Origin: Dactylonectria macrodidyma
Lineage: Eukaryota > Ascomycota > Sordariomycetes > Hypocreales > Nectriaceae
Direction: 5' to 3'
DNA length: 64,000 nt
NCBI GenBank assembly: GCA_020744425.1
Contig: JAGMUV010000001.1
Span: forward strand, 7,006,001-7,070,000
Shown: one piece after another, positions 10,347 to 22,372 of the stretch
Layout of the letters: every line of letters begins with the position of its first letter
Numbering within the stretch: position 1 is the stretch's first letter
The notes under the pieces: model-generated
Seen by the model: only the letters and a program-made list of their open reading frames with translations
Told to the model about the DNA's origin: nothing
Databases searched by the model: none
Position numbers and translations under genes: made by a program

Positions 10347-11177
10347 TCAGAGAACCCATCCCGCGATAACAGCAACACCTAGTCCAACTATCTTGTTCGA
10401 CACTTCTTGGAGAGATCCGGCATTGGTTGTTGGAGTCGTTGTTGGGTCTAAGGTCGTTGTCGGGTTCGAGCTTGGCGTTGTATTGCTAGACTGTGACATC
10501 GAAGTTGAGGAGCCTGACAAAAACACGGCAGACTGTGCTGATGAATCTGACTCCAAGGTCTGGGAGATTGTGATTGAAGCCTCCGTTGAAGTCTCCGTTG
10601 AAGTTGTCCAGTAGCTTAAAGTAGGTTCCGCTGGTTCTTGCGTCGAAGTTTCTGAGAGATTTGAGGTAGGTTCGGCTGATTCTTCCGAAGTTGTAGAGTC
10701 ATTGCCTCCGGGACCATCCACCCCCCAAGCCAAGTCAAAGCCGTCGCACACAAAGGCATAGCTGCGATATCCAGCGTCCGGCACGGCAACACACTTGCCA
10801 CCATTGTCATCGTCGTTCTCGTACTGGTCATCAGAACTCAGGCTCGTCAGGCTCGACACATGCCACGAGTCAATCAAGTGGTGGCACGAGTCATCGACAA
10901 AAACATTCCAGTATGGAAGTGAGCCATTTTCACACCAGGGGTGCTTGTAAACCATGAAGCTCTTGTATTCACCCTCGTAAGGCGTTGTAGAATCAGCCAC
11001 GGCGCAAAAGTCTAGCCCGATGACCGCCTTGTTGACGTAGACCGACTCTTTGCATTCTTCATCGGAAAACAACCCGACTTGACCAGTGCGAGAAAGAGCC
11101 GCTGCCGCGAAAGGAAGGAAGCCCACAGCGGCTGCGAGGGCTACGCTTCTCCGAGGCATAACAGTCCTAGTCGTCAT
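10347..11177 (-). CDS. Secreted Ser/Thr-rich GPI-anchor-type surface protein
   Basis: This 276-residue single-exon protein has an N-terminal hydrophobic signal sequence, about residues 10-27. A globular domain of about 130 residues contains six Cys, consistent with three disulfides. A Ser/Thr-rich stalk follows, about residues 165-255, with TSTETSTEAS-like runs. A C-terminal hydrophobic tail without basic residues after it (IVGLGVAVIAGWVL) is typical of a GPI attachment signal. It is therefore probably a cell-wall or plasma-membrane mannoprotein. The start at 11177 precedes the signal; the second Met at residue 7 is a good alternative. I do not recognise the globular domain. Confidence 0.75.
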   Translation of the reverse strand: MTTRTVMPRRSVALAAAVGFLPFAAAALSRTGQVGLFSDEECKESVYVNKAVIGLDFCAVADSTTPYEGEYKSFMVYKHPWCENGSLPYWNVFVDDSCHHLIDSWHVSSLTSLSSDDQYENDDDNGGKCVAVPDAGYRSYAFVCDGFDLAWGVDGPGGNDSTTSEESAEPTSNLSETSTQEPAEPTLSYWTTSTETSTEASITISQTLESDSSAQSAVFLSGSSTSMSQSSNTTPSSNPTTTLDPTTTPTTNAGSLQEVSNKIVGLGVAVIAGWVL

Positions 11178-11483
11178 TTCCTAGGTCTTGAAGTGCTTGA
11201 GGCCGTAGAATAAGTAGCAGAGAGCAATCAAAAGATGACTTGATGATGCCAAAGGGCTGAAAATCAAGGGGCATAGGCAGAATTGTGGCGCAGCCGGTAA
11301 GCGGAAATTGCACGGAGATTTGCAAATAAATGAGATGGTGGAGCTGTAGAGCTTGGCAAAGGATTCAGCGAGGTGCTGCTTCGGATGTTAGCCAATTAGT
11401 GTGCACAAATGCCCTCCATCAGCAAATTATTCAGTAAATATCATACCACTGCGTCTACTCTTACTAGAGCTTGAAATGGTATC

Positions 11484-12345
11484 TCAGTGTTCCATCTCGA
11501 GTTCTCTTGACCGATATGATGGGGGGCGACTAGGCTCTTGAGGCTGCATCTTAATAGGCTGCTGTTCCACTTGTGTCGGCGCGGCAGTTGGCCACACAAC
11601 GATATTCTCTGTATTCGTTTGACGAGCCGGAAGACCGACAAGGGAACACGCACATAGAATGATGAGGATGAAATGGTCGACGCTTCGGATAATTAGTGCT
11701 CGGCGATTCCACAAATGTATACGAGTAAGCTTGAGGTAGTACTTGCCAGAAAAACATGGACAATATCCACGAGGCAGTGACCATTTTCCATTGCGCCGGG
11801 TTACCTAAGTTGCACAGCTCCAATTTCTTGCCGCCAAGTATTGGGACGTAAGATGCTTGAAAGACAATACAAACGATCCATCCGGCCAGAGATGCAATGT
11901 ACCAAGGACCTTGAACGAACAAGACGAAGGACTTGACCCTGCCTGGGTTCGATTTGTGACTATCGGTTGATACCCTGCCCCCCCATCTGTAGAAAAGAAT
12001 GCTGATCACTGGATCAAAGACAAAGCAAAGAACAGTCTGCAGGGTAGAATCCACGTCAGCAAAACATACCACGGCAACAAGTAATAGTTAGAACACAACA
12101 AGGAGCATCGGACATACCAACGTGATCTCGGCTTGTTGCACGCTTTTTCCTACTGCAGGAAACTTGATAGAATTCTGTAACTGAACGTACTGTGTATCGT
12201 CCTCGGCGCCAGGGCCAGCCCAGGCCATACAGCAGACAATTAGCATGGCGACATGCAGACATCGCGCGGGAATGAAACGAAATGCGTGGACGACGATGGC
12301 CAAGGCCAACCCGATGCTTCTTGCCAAAACAGGTGCTTTTCGCAT
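11484..12345 (-). CDS. Fungal multi-pass membrane protein, frame interrupted
   Basis: Exon 1 is 12345-12118. An intron with a GTATGT donor and CTAAC branch is at 12117-12037, and exon 2 starts at 12036. The spliced product has several hydrophobic segments (AIVVHAFRF, ILFYRWGG, IASLAGWIVCIVF). Near 11744-11746 the coding sense moves to another frame. Removing one base would give a continuous run into YYLKLTRIHLWNRRALII, another hydrophobic stretch and a hydrophilic tail ending at 11484. No good intron explains the shift, so this is a probable one-base frameshift or sequence error. The family is not recognised; it looks like an orphan fungal integral membrane protein. Confidence 0.55.
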
Positions 12346-13108
12346 CGTGACCCCTGACTTCTGGTTCTGGGCGAAGAGGCTTTGTCTGTTATAACTTGTC
12401 GTGTTCACGATGTGCTTTCTGAGGGAAGCTGGACCTTGGGGCTGGACCTTGCGTGGTTTTATTCCCGTCTCTTAAGATTCCCTGAACAGTCAGTAAATTA
12501 TTTTCCCCATAATATCTTTCAGCTCGGTTGCTCGAATAGTTAATAACAAGCCGATCTCTTGCGTTACAGTGGAGCCGATGGTGGCTTAGTAGCTGGCAAT
12601 AATTCCGCACAACGCCCGTTAGTGGCTTAGCATCCAACTTGTCCAAGATTGGCTGGATCCTTTGTTGCCTCAAAACTGCCGTCTGTTCCGGATGCAAACA
12701 ACAATCCTCTTTTTTCAACTCTGTCACATGACACCTGAACATCGTCTGATCGTAGATAATTACCTTTAATGATTCATGTTGCTCGAGGTCAAGTCAATCT
12801 TCCATGTCGAGCTTCGTTTGCATCATAATGGGATTTTCAGCAGTTAGAACCCACCGAAGAATCCATATTACCTTGAGCTTTTGGCTGATTGAAGCAAACA
12901 GCTTTCATAGCTTCTTCAGTTTACAGCACAACGTATCATGTCATGCATGCTAGATACCATCATGAAGAAGTCTGAGATTAGTGAATTAATACCTCGCACC
13001 TCAATATAATAGAAACTCGACGTTTCGCAATGCTGCATGCAGTGACGAGGAAACCTCTACCCAATCCCCGCACCATGGTGACAGCAACACCTCAGTATCT
13101 TACTGCCA
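12346..13108. other. Intergenic, no supported gene
   Basis: This lies between two minus-strand loci. One 117-codon frame at 12389-12742 has no recognisable domain. It would serve as the promoter region for the membrane-protein gene starting at 12345. Confidence 0.45.
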
Positions 13109-15119
13109 TCAAGGGCTCGTTTTGAGCACCTCATTGATGTTCTCTTTAAAAGTCTTCCGGATTGTTCGCCGGCTGAGCTTGTGAGTTGCTGCGCCGAGAC
13201 CCTGTAGCTTTGTCAGTCAGTCCACGAAGAATGGTTCAGGAAAGGTGCTCACAGTGGGAGCGTCCATTCCCGTTCGGTTATGACAACCCCAGAAACTATC
13301 TCCAAACCCGCCAAACCCGCATGCTTTGCAGTGGCTTGGAGATCTTTGAGCACCACGTCACAGATTCTAAACTTAAGGTACATACTATGTACATTCGCAC
13401 CTAGTTCCTCAGCCAAACCGGCCAAGGCCTTTTCGTTGGGCATGATAACCGCAATGGGTCGCGATTTCGCAGAGTCGGCGTATATCATGACATTGGAAAC
13501 TGTCTGGACGCTGCGGTAAACAGATTCGACCCTTTCCAACGAAATGTATTCGCCGCCCTGCATCTTGACCAGGTTTTTCAAGCGGTCAATTACGCGCATG
13601 TGACCCTGGTCATTGAGCTCCCAAATATTGCCGGTTTTTAACCAACGGTCGGGCGTAATTACCTTCTTTGTTTCTGTTGGGTCATCGTAATAACCAAACA
13701 TAACAGGCTTGCCTCTGATCCAGATCTCGCCTTGCGGATTCTCAGTGTCCGTGAAGTACCCGAGCTCGGGGGACAGACACTATCTTCACCTCGATGGCTG
13801 GCTGCACAGTGCCAATATAATCAGGAGTATATGGGAGCGGCGAGCCGAGGATGCCGGTCGCAGAAGTCTCGGTTAGGCCGTATCCGAGAATCATAGGAGC
13901 CATTACCATGGAGAGAAAGTTTTTGGTGGTATCCGCGATGCTACTAGCACCATTGACAGTCATTCGGACTCTACCGCCAGCTTGTTCCCGTACCTTGCCA
14001 AATACTATGTCGTCAAAGATGTTGGCGCCTGGTAGGTGATATCGAACCATGAAGCCCTTGTAGTAAAAGGCACCCCAGAACAGTGTCCTCACAAGGGGAC
14101 TAGATGCTGCGACCTTTGCGATCACACCCTTCTTCACTGTTTTCTAAACTTTTGGGACACCAACCATCATCGTAGGCTTAAACTCGCGCATATCGCCGGC
14201 GCAATTCTTGACAGAGAGATCGGACAGGGTTCTGGGATTGCCATAACCGATGGTACCGCCAATGAACATGCCCAGGTACTCAATTGCCGTTTCTAAGATA
14301 TGGGCCATGGGTAAGTAAGCAAGAAGGCTATCCTTGTCTATGAAGGCTTTATCCATGCAAGTGTAAAGTCCCGTGACTAGACGGCCCGATTAGAATGTCT
14401 CTTTGCATCCGGCTTAGGGTGTCTTTGGCAGCGTCTTACCTCCAGCAATGAATGATTCGTGAGTAACCACAGTTCCCTTTGGAGGCCCAGTTGTGCCAGA
14501 TGTATACATGATGCAGTATACATCAGTTGATTTTGCCGGAACGGGGTCGACCATATTCTCTTCGCCAAGTTTTCGCAGCTGCTCGAGGGTCAAGACAACG
14601 AACTCCGGATTCGCTTTCCGAGACTCCTCTACTTCACAACCAGCAGCGAATATGCATTGCTCGTTGATGAAAACTGTCTTAACATTAGACTTCTTGAGTG
14701 GTCCGGTGGCTGTCTTTAGTAAATGGGGGTCAATGTAGATGGCGGCGGATTGGGTCTGGTTGAGAGAAGGCTCAACACCGCTCTCGCCAAGGGTATCGTA
14801 AGAGGTAACAATCGAGATGGACTGAGAGGCACAACTGTGGAATAAGGCAATCCAATTGTGGCTAAAAAAAAGATCATTCGCACCTACTTCAAACATCACA
14901 AGCTGCAAGAATTTCTCTTCCCTGGTAGTCGCAAACAAGTGCAGCTTATGCTCCGGTGTCAACCCAAGCTTTCGCAGACCGGCACCAAGCTAGAGGACAA
15001 ACGCCTCATACTCCTTGTAGGTGAGGTAAGAGAAGTTCGAGAGTTCAAAACTGCCACTCTTTCTCGACGTCCTGGACTCTGCCATCGATGTTCTTCTGGA
15101 CTGTTTTGTTCTCCTTGTG
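13109..15119 (-). pseudogene. Long-chain acyl-CoA synthetase (AMP-binding) pseudogene
   Basis: Relic of a fungal FAA-type acyl-CoA synthetase. The AMP-binding signature YTSGTTGPPKG, the motif GYGLTETSA, and DRLKNLVKMQGGEYISLE are all readable. Lesions: a TAG at 14990-14992 in place of Gln (FVLQLGAGL in the family), a TAG at 14144-14146 in place of Trp (VPQVWETV in the family), an extra base in the poly-C at 13768-13772, and an extra base near 15047-15050. A lost GT donor (GG at 14920-14921) precedes an otherwise good 60-nt intron, 14862-14921. A normal 63-nt intron survives at 14377-14439. The last exon ends at 13109. The N-terminus is missing, cut at the AT-rich island. Confidence 0.85.
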
Positions 15120-15575
15120 AACATTTACATTTTTAGCTTCTTGCTATCTTAACTTTTATACTTATGATATTTAATACTGATATAAAAAACCATATTAATT
15201 AAAACTCGCTATATATTCATACTGTTTTAGAGTTTCATAAACTGCATCTAATTAATTATAATATATAACTATAGTATAACTCGCATATTAGTACTACTTC
15301 TAATACTATACGCATATTGTAATTGATTAAAGTCTTATTTAAAACTTAATAGTTACAAAGCTACTTCTATGTTACAGTTTGGGGGCCATTTTGAAGATGA
15401 CTTATATGTAATTCGCCAGCCTCCTTTCCAGTAGTTAGATTTAGTAGTTCGGGCCATGGGAACAAGAAGTCCTGCAACAGACAAGATATCAATTACTCGG
15501 GTTCGAGACTGTCATATTCATACAGCTTTGCTTAATAGACTTATATACAATCTTATAATTCAAATGTACTATTAG
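15120..15575. other. AT-rich island
   Basis: This is a strongly A/T-rich stretch, clearest at 15140-15370, with no ORF. It abuts the truncated 5' end of the acyl-CoA synthetase relic. It looks like transposon-derived or RIP-degraded DNA, though no terminal repeats or transposase remnants are readable. Confidence 0.6.
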
Positions 15576-17110
15576 CTATACGTCTTTATTTACAAGTTTC
15601 ACCTCGACCCATTTTGAGAACCGGACCAGAGGAATATCAACAGCCCGGCAGAATACATCAGCGACACATATGACTCCTGGTACAATAAAAAACGTACCCA
15701 GCCAGAACCCGTAATCATAATTAATACCCTCAACACCTGTAATATATAAAAAGATGAACCTCTGCAATAGAAACTGCCACCACCGTGTAAACCGGCTGTG
15801 AACGAGGTATAATGAGAATGATATCTTGCCTAGATACTGCGCTAGGTTCGAGGTGAAGATGCGCTGCCAAAAGGCCGAGTGGCTGACTGAGAGTGTGAAT
15901 AGGACTGCGCCGAGGCACTGCCAGTAGCGGTGTTGGATTTTGTCACCCCACCACTCCGGGATCATAGACCCCAGCGTAACCCAGCCTGGGGTCTCGTCTA
16001 AGCAGTAGATCGGCTGGCTTAGGAGGTATAGAGCAAGTATGCTGACAAGGTTCCAGGCGATAGTTCTAAGTGGCAGTCGAGGACCCTCAGCCTCTCCTTT
16101 TTCACTCTGTGGGAGGGCTGCGGCTAAGATATCAGCGTGGACGCCGCAAGTATAATTCCACTCGACACAAGCCAGTCCACATAGGAACATGAGAAAGTCC
16201 CATCGGCCCTGTCGGTAGGTAATGAATATGATAAGTATTAGACTTATAATACGAAAGCGGGTTTTAAGATGTGAGGTTCCTATATAGATAAGAAATAGGT
16301 AAAGTGAAGAACGGTATTCAATAGGGATAGTCCATAGGACACTGTCATATGCTAAAGGTACGTCAGTAAGCCCCGCATCAGAGCGCAAGTGAGAAGTATT
16401 AAGTGATAAGAGAGGGGGGTTAATACCATTTCCAATTCCGAGGTGGCCCGAATAAAATACATCAAGCGAGCGACCAACATTTGTCACCCAGTCTATGCAC
16501 TGTCCGAACCCGGAGTCGAAGCGCGGGAAGTGTGGTCTGGTCATATGTCTAAAGAACGTAGGGTCTTCGGCGTAAGCCCGGGTTGGTTCGAAGAGGCCCA
16601 GGCGGAGGAAGATAACGATACACCCGGTGGACACAACTGTTGGGAGATAGAGCCGCAGGGCGCGCCGGAAGACCATAGAGCTCAGGGCAGCGCCGAAGTC
16701 GCCGGTACGCATGCTACGGTTCCGGATCATCTTGACGGGCTTATACGAGAGGGCGTAGCCCGAGATGGCGAAGAAGAGGGCAACGGCGGCGGAGCCATTG
16801 TAGAGCAGGCGCCGGCGCAGCCCCAGCTAGTGCTCAGGTCGTAGGCGGCGTCGCAGTGGTGGCAGGCGAAGACGGCAAAGGCCGCGACGCCACGGATGCC
16901 GTCGAGATAGGCCGTGGGGCCGAGTTTCGCCTCGTCCTTGGCGGCCGGGCCTTGGAAGAAGCTCGGGACGAGGAACCACGCGAGGCGCCGGAGGAGCTGT
17001 CGAGGTGACGATTTCGCGTATTCGAAGTAAGATACAATCTGGTCGGCGCTCTGCACGAGGAACTGCCGCGGGTTGAAGTCGTCATCGGTGCTGGAGCTGG
17101 AGCCGGAGCT

Positions 17111-17141
<31 letters not shown>

Positions 17142-17233
17142 AAGCTAGGGCTGACATCGGTCCGGGGGTCCTCGAGAAGAAACCGGCCGGCCCTTTCCTC
17201 GACTGGGGAGGAACCCGAAGTGCCATGCATCAT
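15576..17233 (-). CDS. Acyltransferase-3 family membrane protein, frame interrupted
   Basis: Fungal acyltransferase-3 (OafA-like) integral membrane protein. The N-terminal frame, 17233-about 16822, starts MMHGTSG, passes a Gly-Ser run (about residues 32-48) and reaches YLDGIRGVAAFAVFACHH, the family's N-terminal helix with the conserved His. From about 16820 another frame continues LLYNGSAAVALFFAISGYALSYKP and then many hydrophobic helices to the stop at 15576. The join lies at a GGGG run, 16821-16824 on the plus strand; one missing base would restore continuity. No convincing intron spans it. This is either a recent frameshift or a sequencing error. The acyl acceptor is unknown. Confidence 0.7.
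17091..17143. repeat. GGAGCC hexanucleotide repeat encoding Ser-Gly
   Basis: Tandem GGAGCC units with a few variants lie inside the acyltransferase coding region and encode alternating Ser and Gly. This type of coding microsatellite is prone to length change. Confidence 0.8.
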
Positions 17234-20200
17234 GTCGGATGGATCGCAACAGTAGTAAAGAAGAAAAGAATGAATGTGGTAAGAGATGAAGAGCTGTAAA
17301 AACCGAAAGATGAAAAAAGCGACCCCTTTTTTAGTGCATTGTTAGTATTTCGCCATTCCTTCGGGCTGAGAAACTATTGGAACTAAATGGGCCCTACATC
17401 CCGACCCAGGTGGGGATGTTTCGCATGTAATTGCAAGGTCTGTCTTCTCAAGGCTAGATGGAGATTAAAAAAAAGGTGAGGAGAAAAAAGAATGAGAAGA
17501 ATGGAGTATAGCTAGGTAAGAGAAGTATACAAGAATAATCTGTTAGATTGAACCATATACAATGCATCGGACCGGGTGGTCATGTGACCGCACGGTTGAA
17601 CAGCTGCTGGAGCATTTGCCGGGCGCTGCCCGAATAGGAATGCGGTCGCAGCCGTCAATTGGACAGATGCCTCAGGCCCCCACATTAAGGGAGACTGTGG
17701 ACCTTGAGCAGGCACGGCTAGGAGACCTCCTGCCACACACACACAACACACACGTTCCAGTCATCTAAGTGCCACGCTGACTTTCTAACAGAAGCCTTAT
17801 ACAAATGCGCGCGTGCGATACGTCAACAGCTCAGTGTCGATAAAGCAACGGAAACGGTTTTCTTGGGACGAAATATGTTGCCGCCTATGTTTCACCAATG
17901 GGTCAGCAAACTCCTATTGCTGAAGCAGCGATAAAGCCCATCGCCGACAGTCATTACCGAAAGTCATCACCTACAGAATTGATCTTGGAAGGGGGATAGT
18001 GGGAGGGAAACTGGTCGAGGATTCCCCCTCTTGTAGTAGTTAACTTAGTCTAGGCTGTTAGATCAGATTAGCCTACTAAGTCCAATTTCAGCTTCTGCAT
18101 CTCAGTTATCTAGTTACGACAATCTGATCCTTGCTAGATTCATCTAAGCTATGAATATGATATGATGAATCTCAACTCGTGAATTTCGCAGCCCACTTTT
18201 ATTGTGAGTTGACCTTGTTTAATCTTGATGACTTGAGGATGCTCAATTCAGCCAAGGTTGGGTGTGTGGTCTGTACAATGTCAACAGAAGGCAACGCATC
18301 CTTATGTTTCCTCATTACCACCACGCAACATCTAAGCAGAATAACTTCCCAATCTCGAGATTTACTACAGATTCTGATATTTAAAGGATGCAAATAACGT
18401 CTTGGCATGCAAGAGAAAGCTTATCACAAGGTTGGATGTAACCTGGGAGTAATAGTCGATCCGGCCGTAAACCACATGCATAGATCTTGCAGTAGTCAAA
18501 GTATATTGCCAAGATTTCTGAAGATTTGATTGCTCAATATGTGCCAGAATCTGTCATTGGACATGGAAAGCCAAGGGTCGAATCAAGGAGCCCCTGTAGT
18601 ATGCTTGAGGGTGCTTACGAGTAAACCTAGAGCCCAGAGCTTGGCAACTGTGTCTTTTCTTCCGCTCGGCACTTTGCCCATTCTCCAAGTGACCGACGGG
18701 CCAAGGAACTCAGAGAGAGTTTGTTTAAATGTTGTTGTTCTATCAAAACCTAGATAATGACATTGTCTAACTAATGAGTATTCAGTTCTGAATGGTTTAG
18801 GCGAGGCCTGGGACGCGTCCCTTCGTCTTTCCAAATCCTAGGTATTGTCCTAGCAGCTTAAAAACAGCTTGTGGCTCCCTGAACTGAGCTCTGGTAGAGA
18901 TGCATGAATTTCAGGAACCTTCCAATGTTGCCAAGCTAGCCGTCGCAAGCCATCCGCAGGCATCCGACATTGCCACAACCCATCAGCCGGCGACAATAAC
19001 GTAGATGGCTCCGATGATCATTCTTGGCACAGAATCGGCATCTCGCTAATACAAATCTGACCCACGAAAGGGCCATTGTGGCATGCAGCCCATGTGTTTG
19101 GTAGCGGGAGGTTTGCATGCCGTAAATGTAACGGGGTGGACGGTTCACCCCTTTGGAGATGGCGATTCACGCCCCAGAATAAGGACCTCTGTCAGTTCTA
19201 ATCGATTCTAGACATCACTTTAGATTCATCTCCGCGAGATCTCTGTATTCAGCATCTTTGTTGAGACTGGTAATAGTGTGTAGCCGTCCAACAGTGGCTG
19301 GTATTCGACAACGCCACATGCAAACATGAAAAGCTTCAAGGCCTTATCATCTGCAAGCCAGAATAAGCCGTTAAATCTAGTGACTTCTAGATCACTTTGT
19401 TCTTGCGTGCACAGTCGCTGGCTTTGTCGACAGATTTCTATCAGCTTGGCGCCCCGAAAAACAGTTTCTTCGACGGCGCAAGGATTTTCATAAGCCATGG
19501 CTTCAATAAAAGGACCCCACACTAACAAGCCTCTTCATACATTTATTGAGCCATTTGTCATTTTGTATTGTAAGTATAATCAGTACAATGATCAGGGGCG
19601 GTGAAAGTGCCCAGAGGCTGGGCGGACGCAAAACGGATATCAGACCCCTATGACCATCAACTCAACAGCTCTTTGACAGCAACGGAAGAAACCCGGCGCT
19701 CAAGAAGCACCAAGACATTGCAATCTGTCCACTCATCATCATTCTCTGCAACCGCCCCGAAATAAACGACCGACTTGTTACGGCTTGGCAACTTGGCAGC
19801 TGGGTGTCCAGCCAGCTTGGCATCTTGGCGACGACTTGGCGAAGAATCTCATTATCTCACACCATTGCGGCCCAACCGTGTGTGTTTATGCTTAAGTCAT
19901 GGCGTTGTCTCCTATTTCCCTCTTATCTTGGTGACTTTCCGTTTTTGCTTTGTCCAACCGGGTCTAATGTTTTCCGTGAGTCAACGGTCTTGACTGAGAG
20001 TCTACAGACTCACCGCGAGGATGTTTGAGGATCGCGGGATGACAGATATTGCATACTCTTGCATTCATCAGAATGAAGCCCAATGGGTCAGGAGATGGAT
20101 GATGTATTATTTCGATCATCCTCGCGTGTATGGATCATATCAGACAACGGGAAGCGGCGGAGGCGGCTTGTCTGACGTAGCTCCGCCAGTCCCCGAGCAG

Positions 20201-22372
20201 TGCCAAGATTCCGCCAATGCTACCTAGTCCCCGTTGTCCCCCCGTAAGAATCTTGGGTTCAGAATCAGACGAGTTCTGCTCTTCAAGGTGGCATGCTTTG
20301 TCGAGGGAACCTGTCTCATGGCATTTTAAAGCAGATGCTTTCTTTGGCCACTCTCCGCCCAACATGACGTTGGATGATGATTACCTCCGCTGCCACTCCT
20401 CTTCGGAAACCTTTCCCCGCCGGAGAGGATATGCATATTCCCGCCTGTAGTGGGGGGAACCACCAGAGTGGTGTTGAAAGAAACGCGGTACTCTTGGCAA
20501 GCTCCGCAGAAGACAAGGGTACCTGGATGCAATCCGCCAACCAAGCGGCGCAAGGAATTATGGGATCTGTGCTTACTAGACGCCATTTTCTGGTGGCTTA
20601 GGTGCCTTAATGCGTATCCTACTTGGCAGCGCCCATTATAGGTTATGGATAACTTAACAAGAGGTAGGGAGCGGTTGGAGGACATTGGTGTCTTGGAAAC
20701 GTTCTCAACAAGGGAAAGGCAGAAAAAAGGCTGCTCAACTGGGCGTGATTAATCTCCTACTTTTGACTGAGATTTTTCGTTGAGTTCGATTCTTTTGCTT
20801 GAATATGCGGCATAACGTCAAGTGTCGTCGGTCGTGTGAGGCGACGTACCTTGCCTCGATCCAGCGCCCCCTGCTGATCTCCCCACGTCTTGCCGTGAAC
20901 CTTGGGCTTTTTATGGTTTGGATTTCACAAACTAGGGCGCTCCGGGGTTAAGCCATCCTTGTAGCCAAGACGTACCAACAACGCCGCCCGCTGACCTAGG
21001 GTTTGGTGGCTCTCGTACCCGTAACGGGATGCCCATCTCGATGCTCCTCGCCTGTGCCTCGCGAGAGTGCTAGAAACCACTAGCCTGATTAATCTCATAC
21101 CGCGCTTGTTCGTTGGTGAAATAATCGAATAAAATCCCTCGAACCTGGGGATCAAGCACGTCACGATGCTGCACGGCCATGGTTAATGGCGGTTTCTTGA
21201 TGGAGCTGTAACTTATGAGCACTTCGCTGACGCCTCCAATCACTAGCATCATACTGATCACAACTCAACAGCTGGTATCGATCGGACCTGTATCGGGACG
21301 ATGCACTGAGGATGTGCGTATCTTGGCTAGACGTCTCGACTCCCAAGCCAAGCCGTCTCAGTTGGCGCCCTGCGATTCGCAATTTGTCCCAGCCAAGCCT
21401 CTTTGATATGGAAGAAAGGGAGGAGCAGATAAATTCGGTCTTGACGACTCAAAATGACCCTCCACCACAATACCAGACGACCGAAACAACATCGTCTCCA
21501 CGATGGCCTTCTCCAGTTTTCGCCACCGCCCTGCTTTAGCACGGCTTGGCATATCTCGCCCTCACCCCGGGTGTCTGGGAAGCCCACGGTCGCTTCTGGC
21601 TGCTCCTTGTTCTCCCGTCATACCACCGGGTAATAACCTGGGACCCCGTCTAGACATTTGTGGCAGGTAAGCGCGTCTTTGTCTCTCTCCTCTGTCGAAA
21701 AGTCCCTCATTATTCCTGTTCTCGTCGACCCGTTGCAGCATCTTGCAACGGTTCCTTGTGGTTTTCAGTGGGGGAAATCCACGTTGGGCAATGGAGACAA
21801 GTAGAACCATCGACCTCATTCCATTCTCTCATTTTGTGGTAACACTTCTTTCTCGCATCGTCTATCAGCTCCCTGTCTCGAGACGTGTCTCGCGATCGCC
21901 GTAGCCGAACCGCATAGTGTCGTTCCGATCTACCCGACGTCCATAAAAACCTTCCCCAGACCCGACCAACTCTCCTCGACGACCACCCACGGTATTCCAT
22001 CTCACCAGACAATATCCAGTCTCATCCCCTTCAGTCTCATACTTTTCCTAGGCAGCTCCAATGCCTCTCTAGCCGTTTCAAAGTTCGTCCGGGCGTACGC
22101 ATACGACCAAGGTCTCTCTGCTCTCTCGACTGGATGCCGACACCGCAGTTGACGTCTTAGATTCCTTCATCATATCGACATCGCCATCATTCGGACGCCT
22201 CATCTATCTTACGTCTCAAAGTAGCAAACTCACTTTGAACATCATCAATATTACCTAAACATACGACTTTCAAAGGTCTTCTTCTCAAATGCCAAGCGCT
22301 GCCCTTGCAGTGTTCGTCTATCCCCTTTACTCTCAACATCCACGTCCTCCCTAGGCCTTACACTCTATCGTC
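17234..22372. other. Five-kilobase gene-poor region
   Basis: No gene is supported. A short CA repeat lies at 17734-17753. Short ORFs around 18500, 19226-19498 and 20000-20700 lack family features and overlap in several frames. The last part, about 21560-22372, is rich in pyrimidine tracts (many CTC, TCT and CCC runs) and is probably the promoter and long transcribed leader of the antiporter gene. Confidence 0.5.

Noticed and set aside
12389..12742. Minus-strand frame of 117 codons upstream of the membrane protein gene
   Set aside because: No family features; does not splice in phase to the downstream gene in any convincing way.
15120..17233. A secondary-metabolite cluster around the acyltransferase
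   Set aside because: No PKS, NRPS, terpene synthase or P450 is readable in the window.
17734..17753. CA dinucleotide run
   Set aside because: Short simple repeat with no associated feature; common in fungal DNA.
19226..19498. Minus-strand ATG frame of about 90 codons
   Set aside because: No signal, domain or intron context and no recognisable homology; likely chance.
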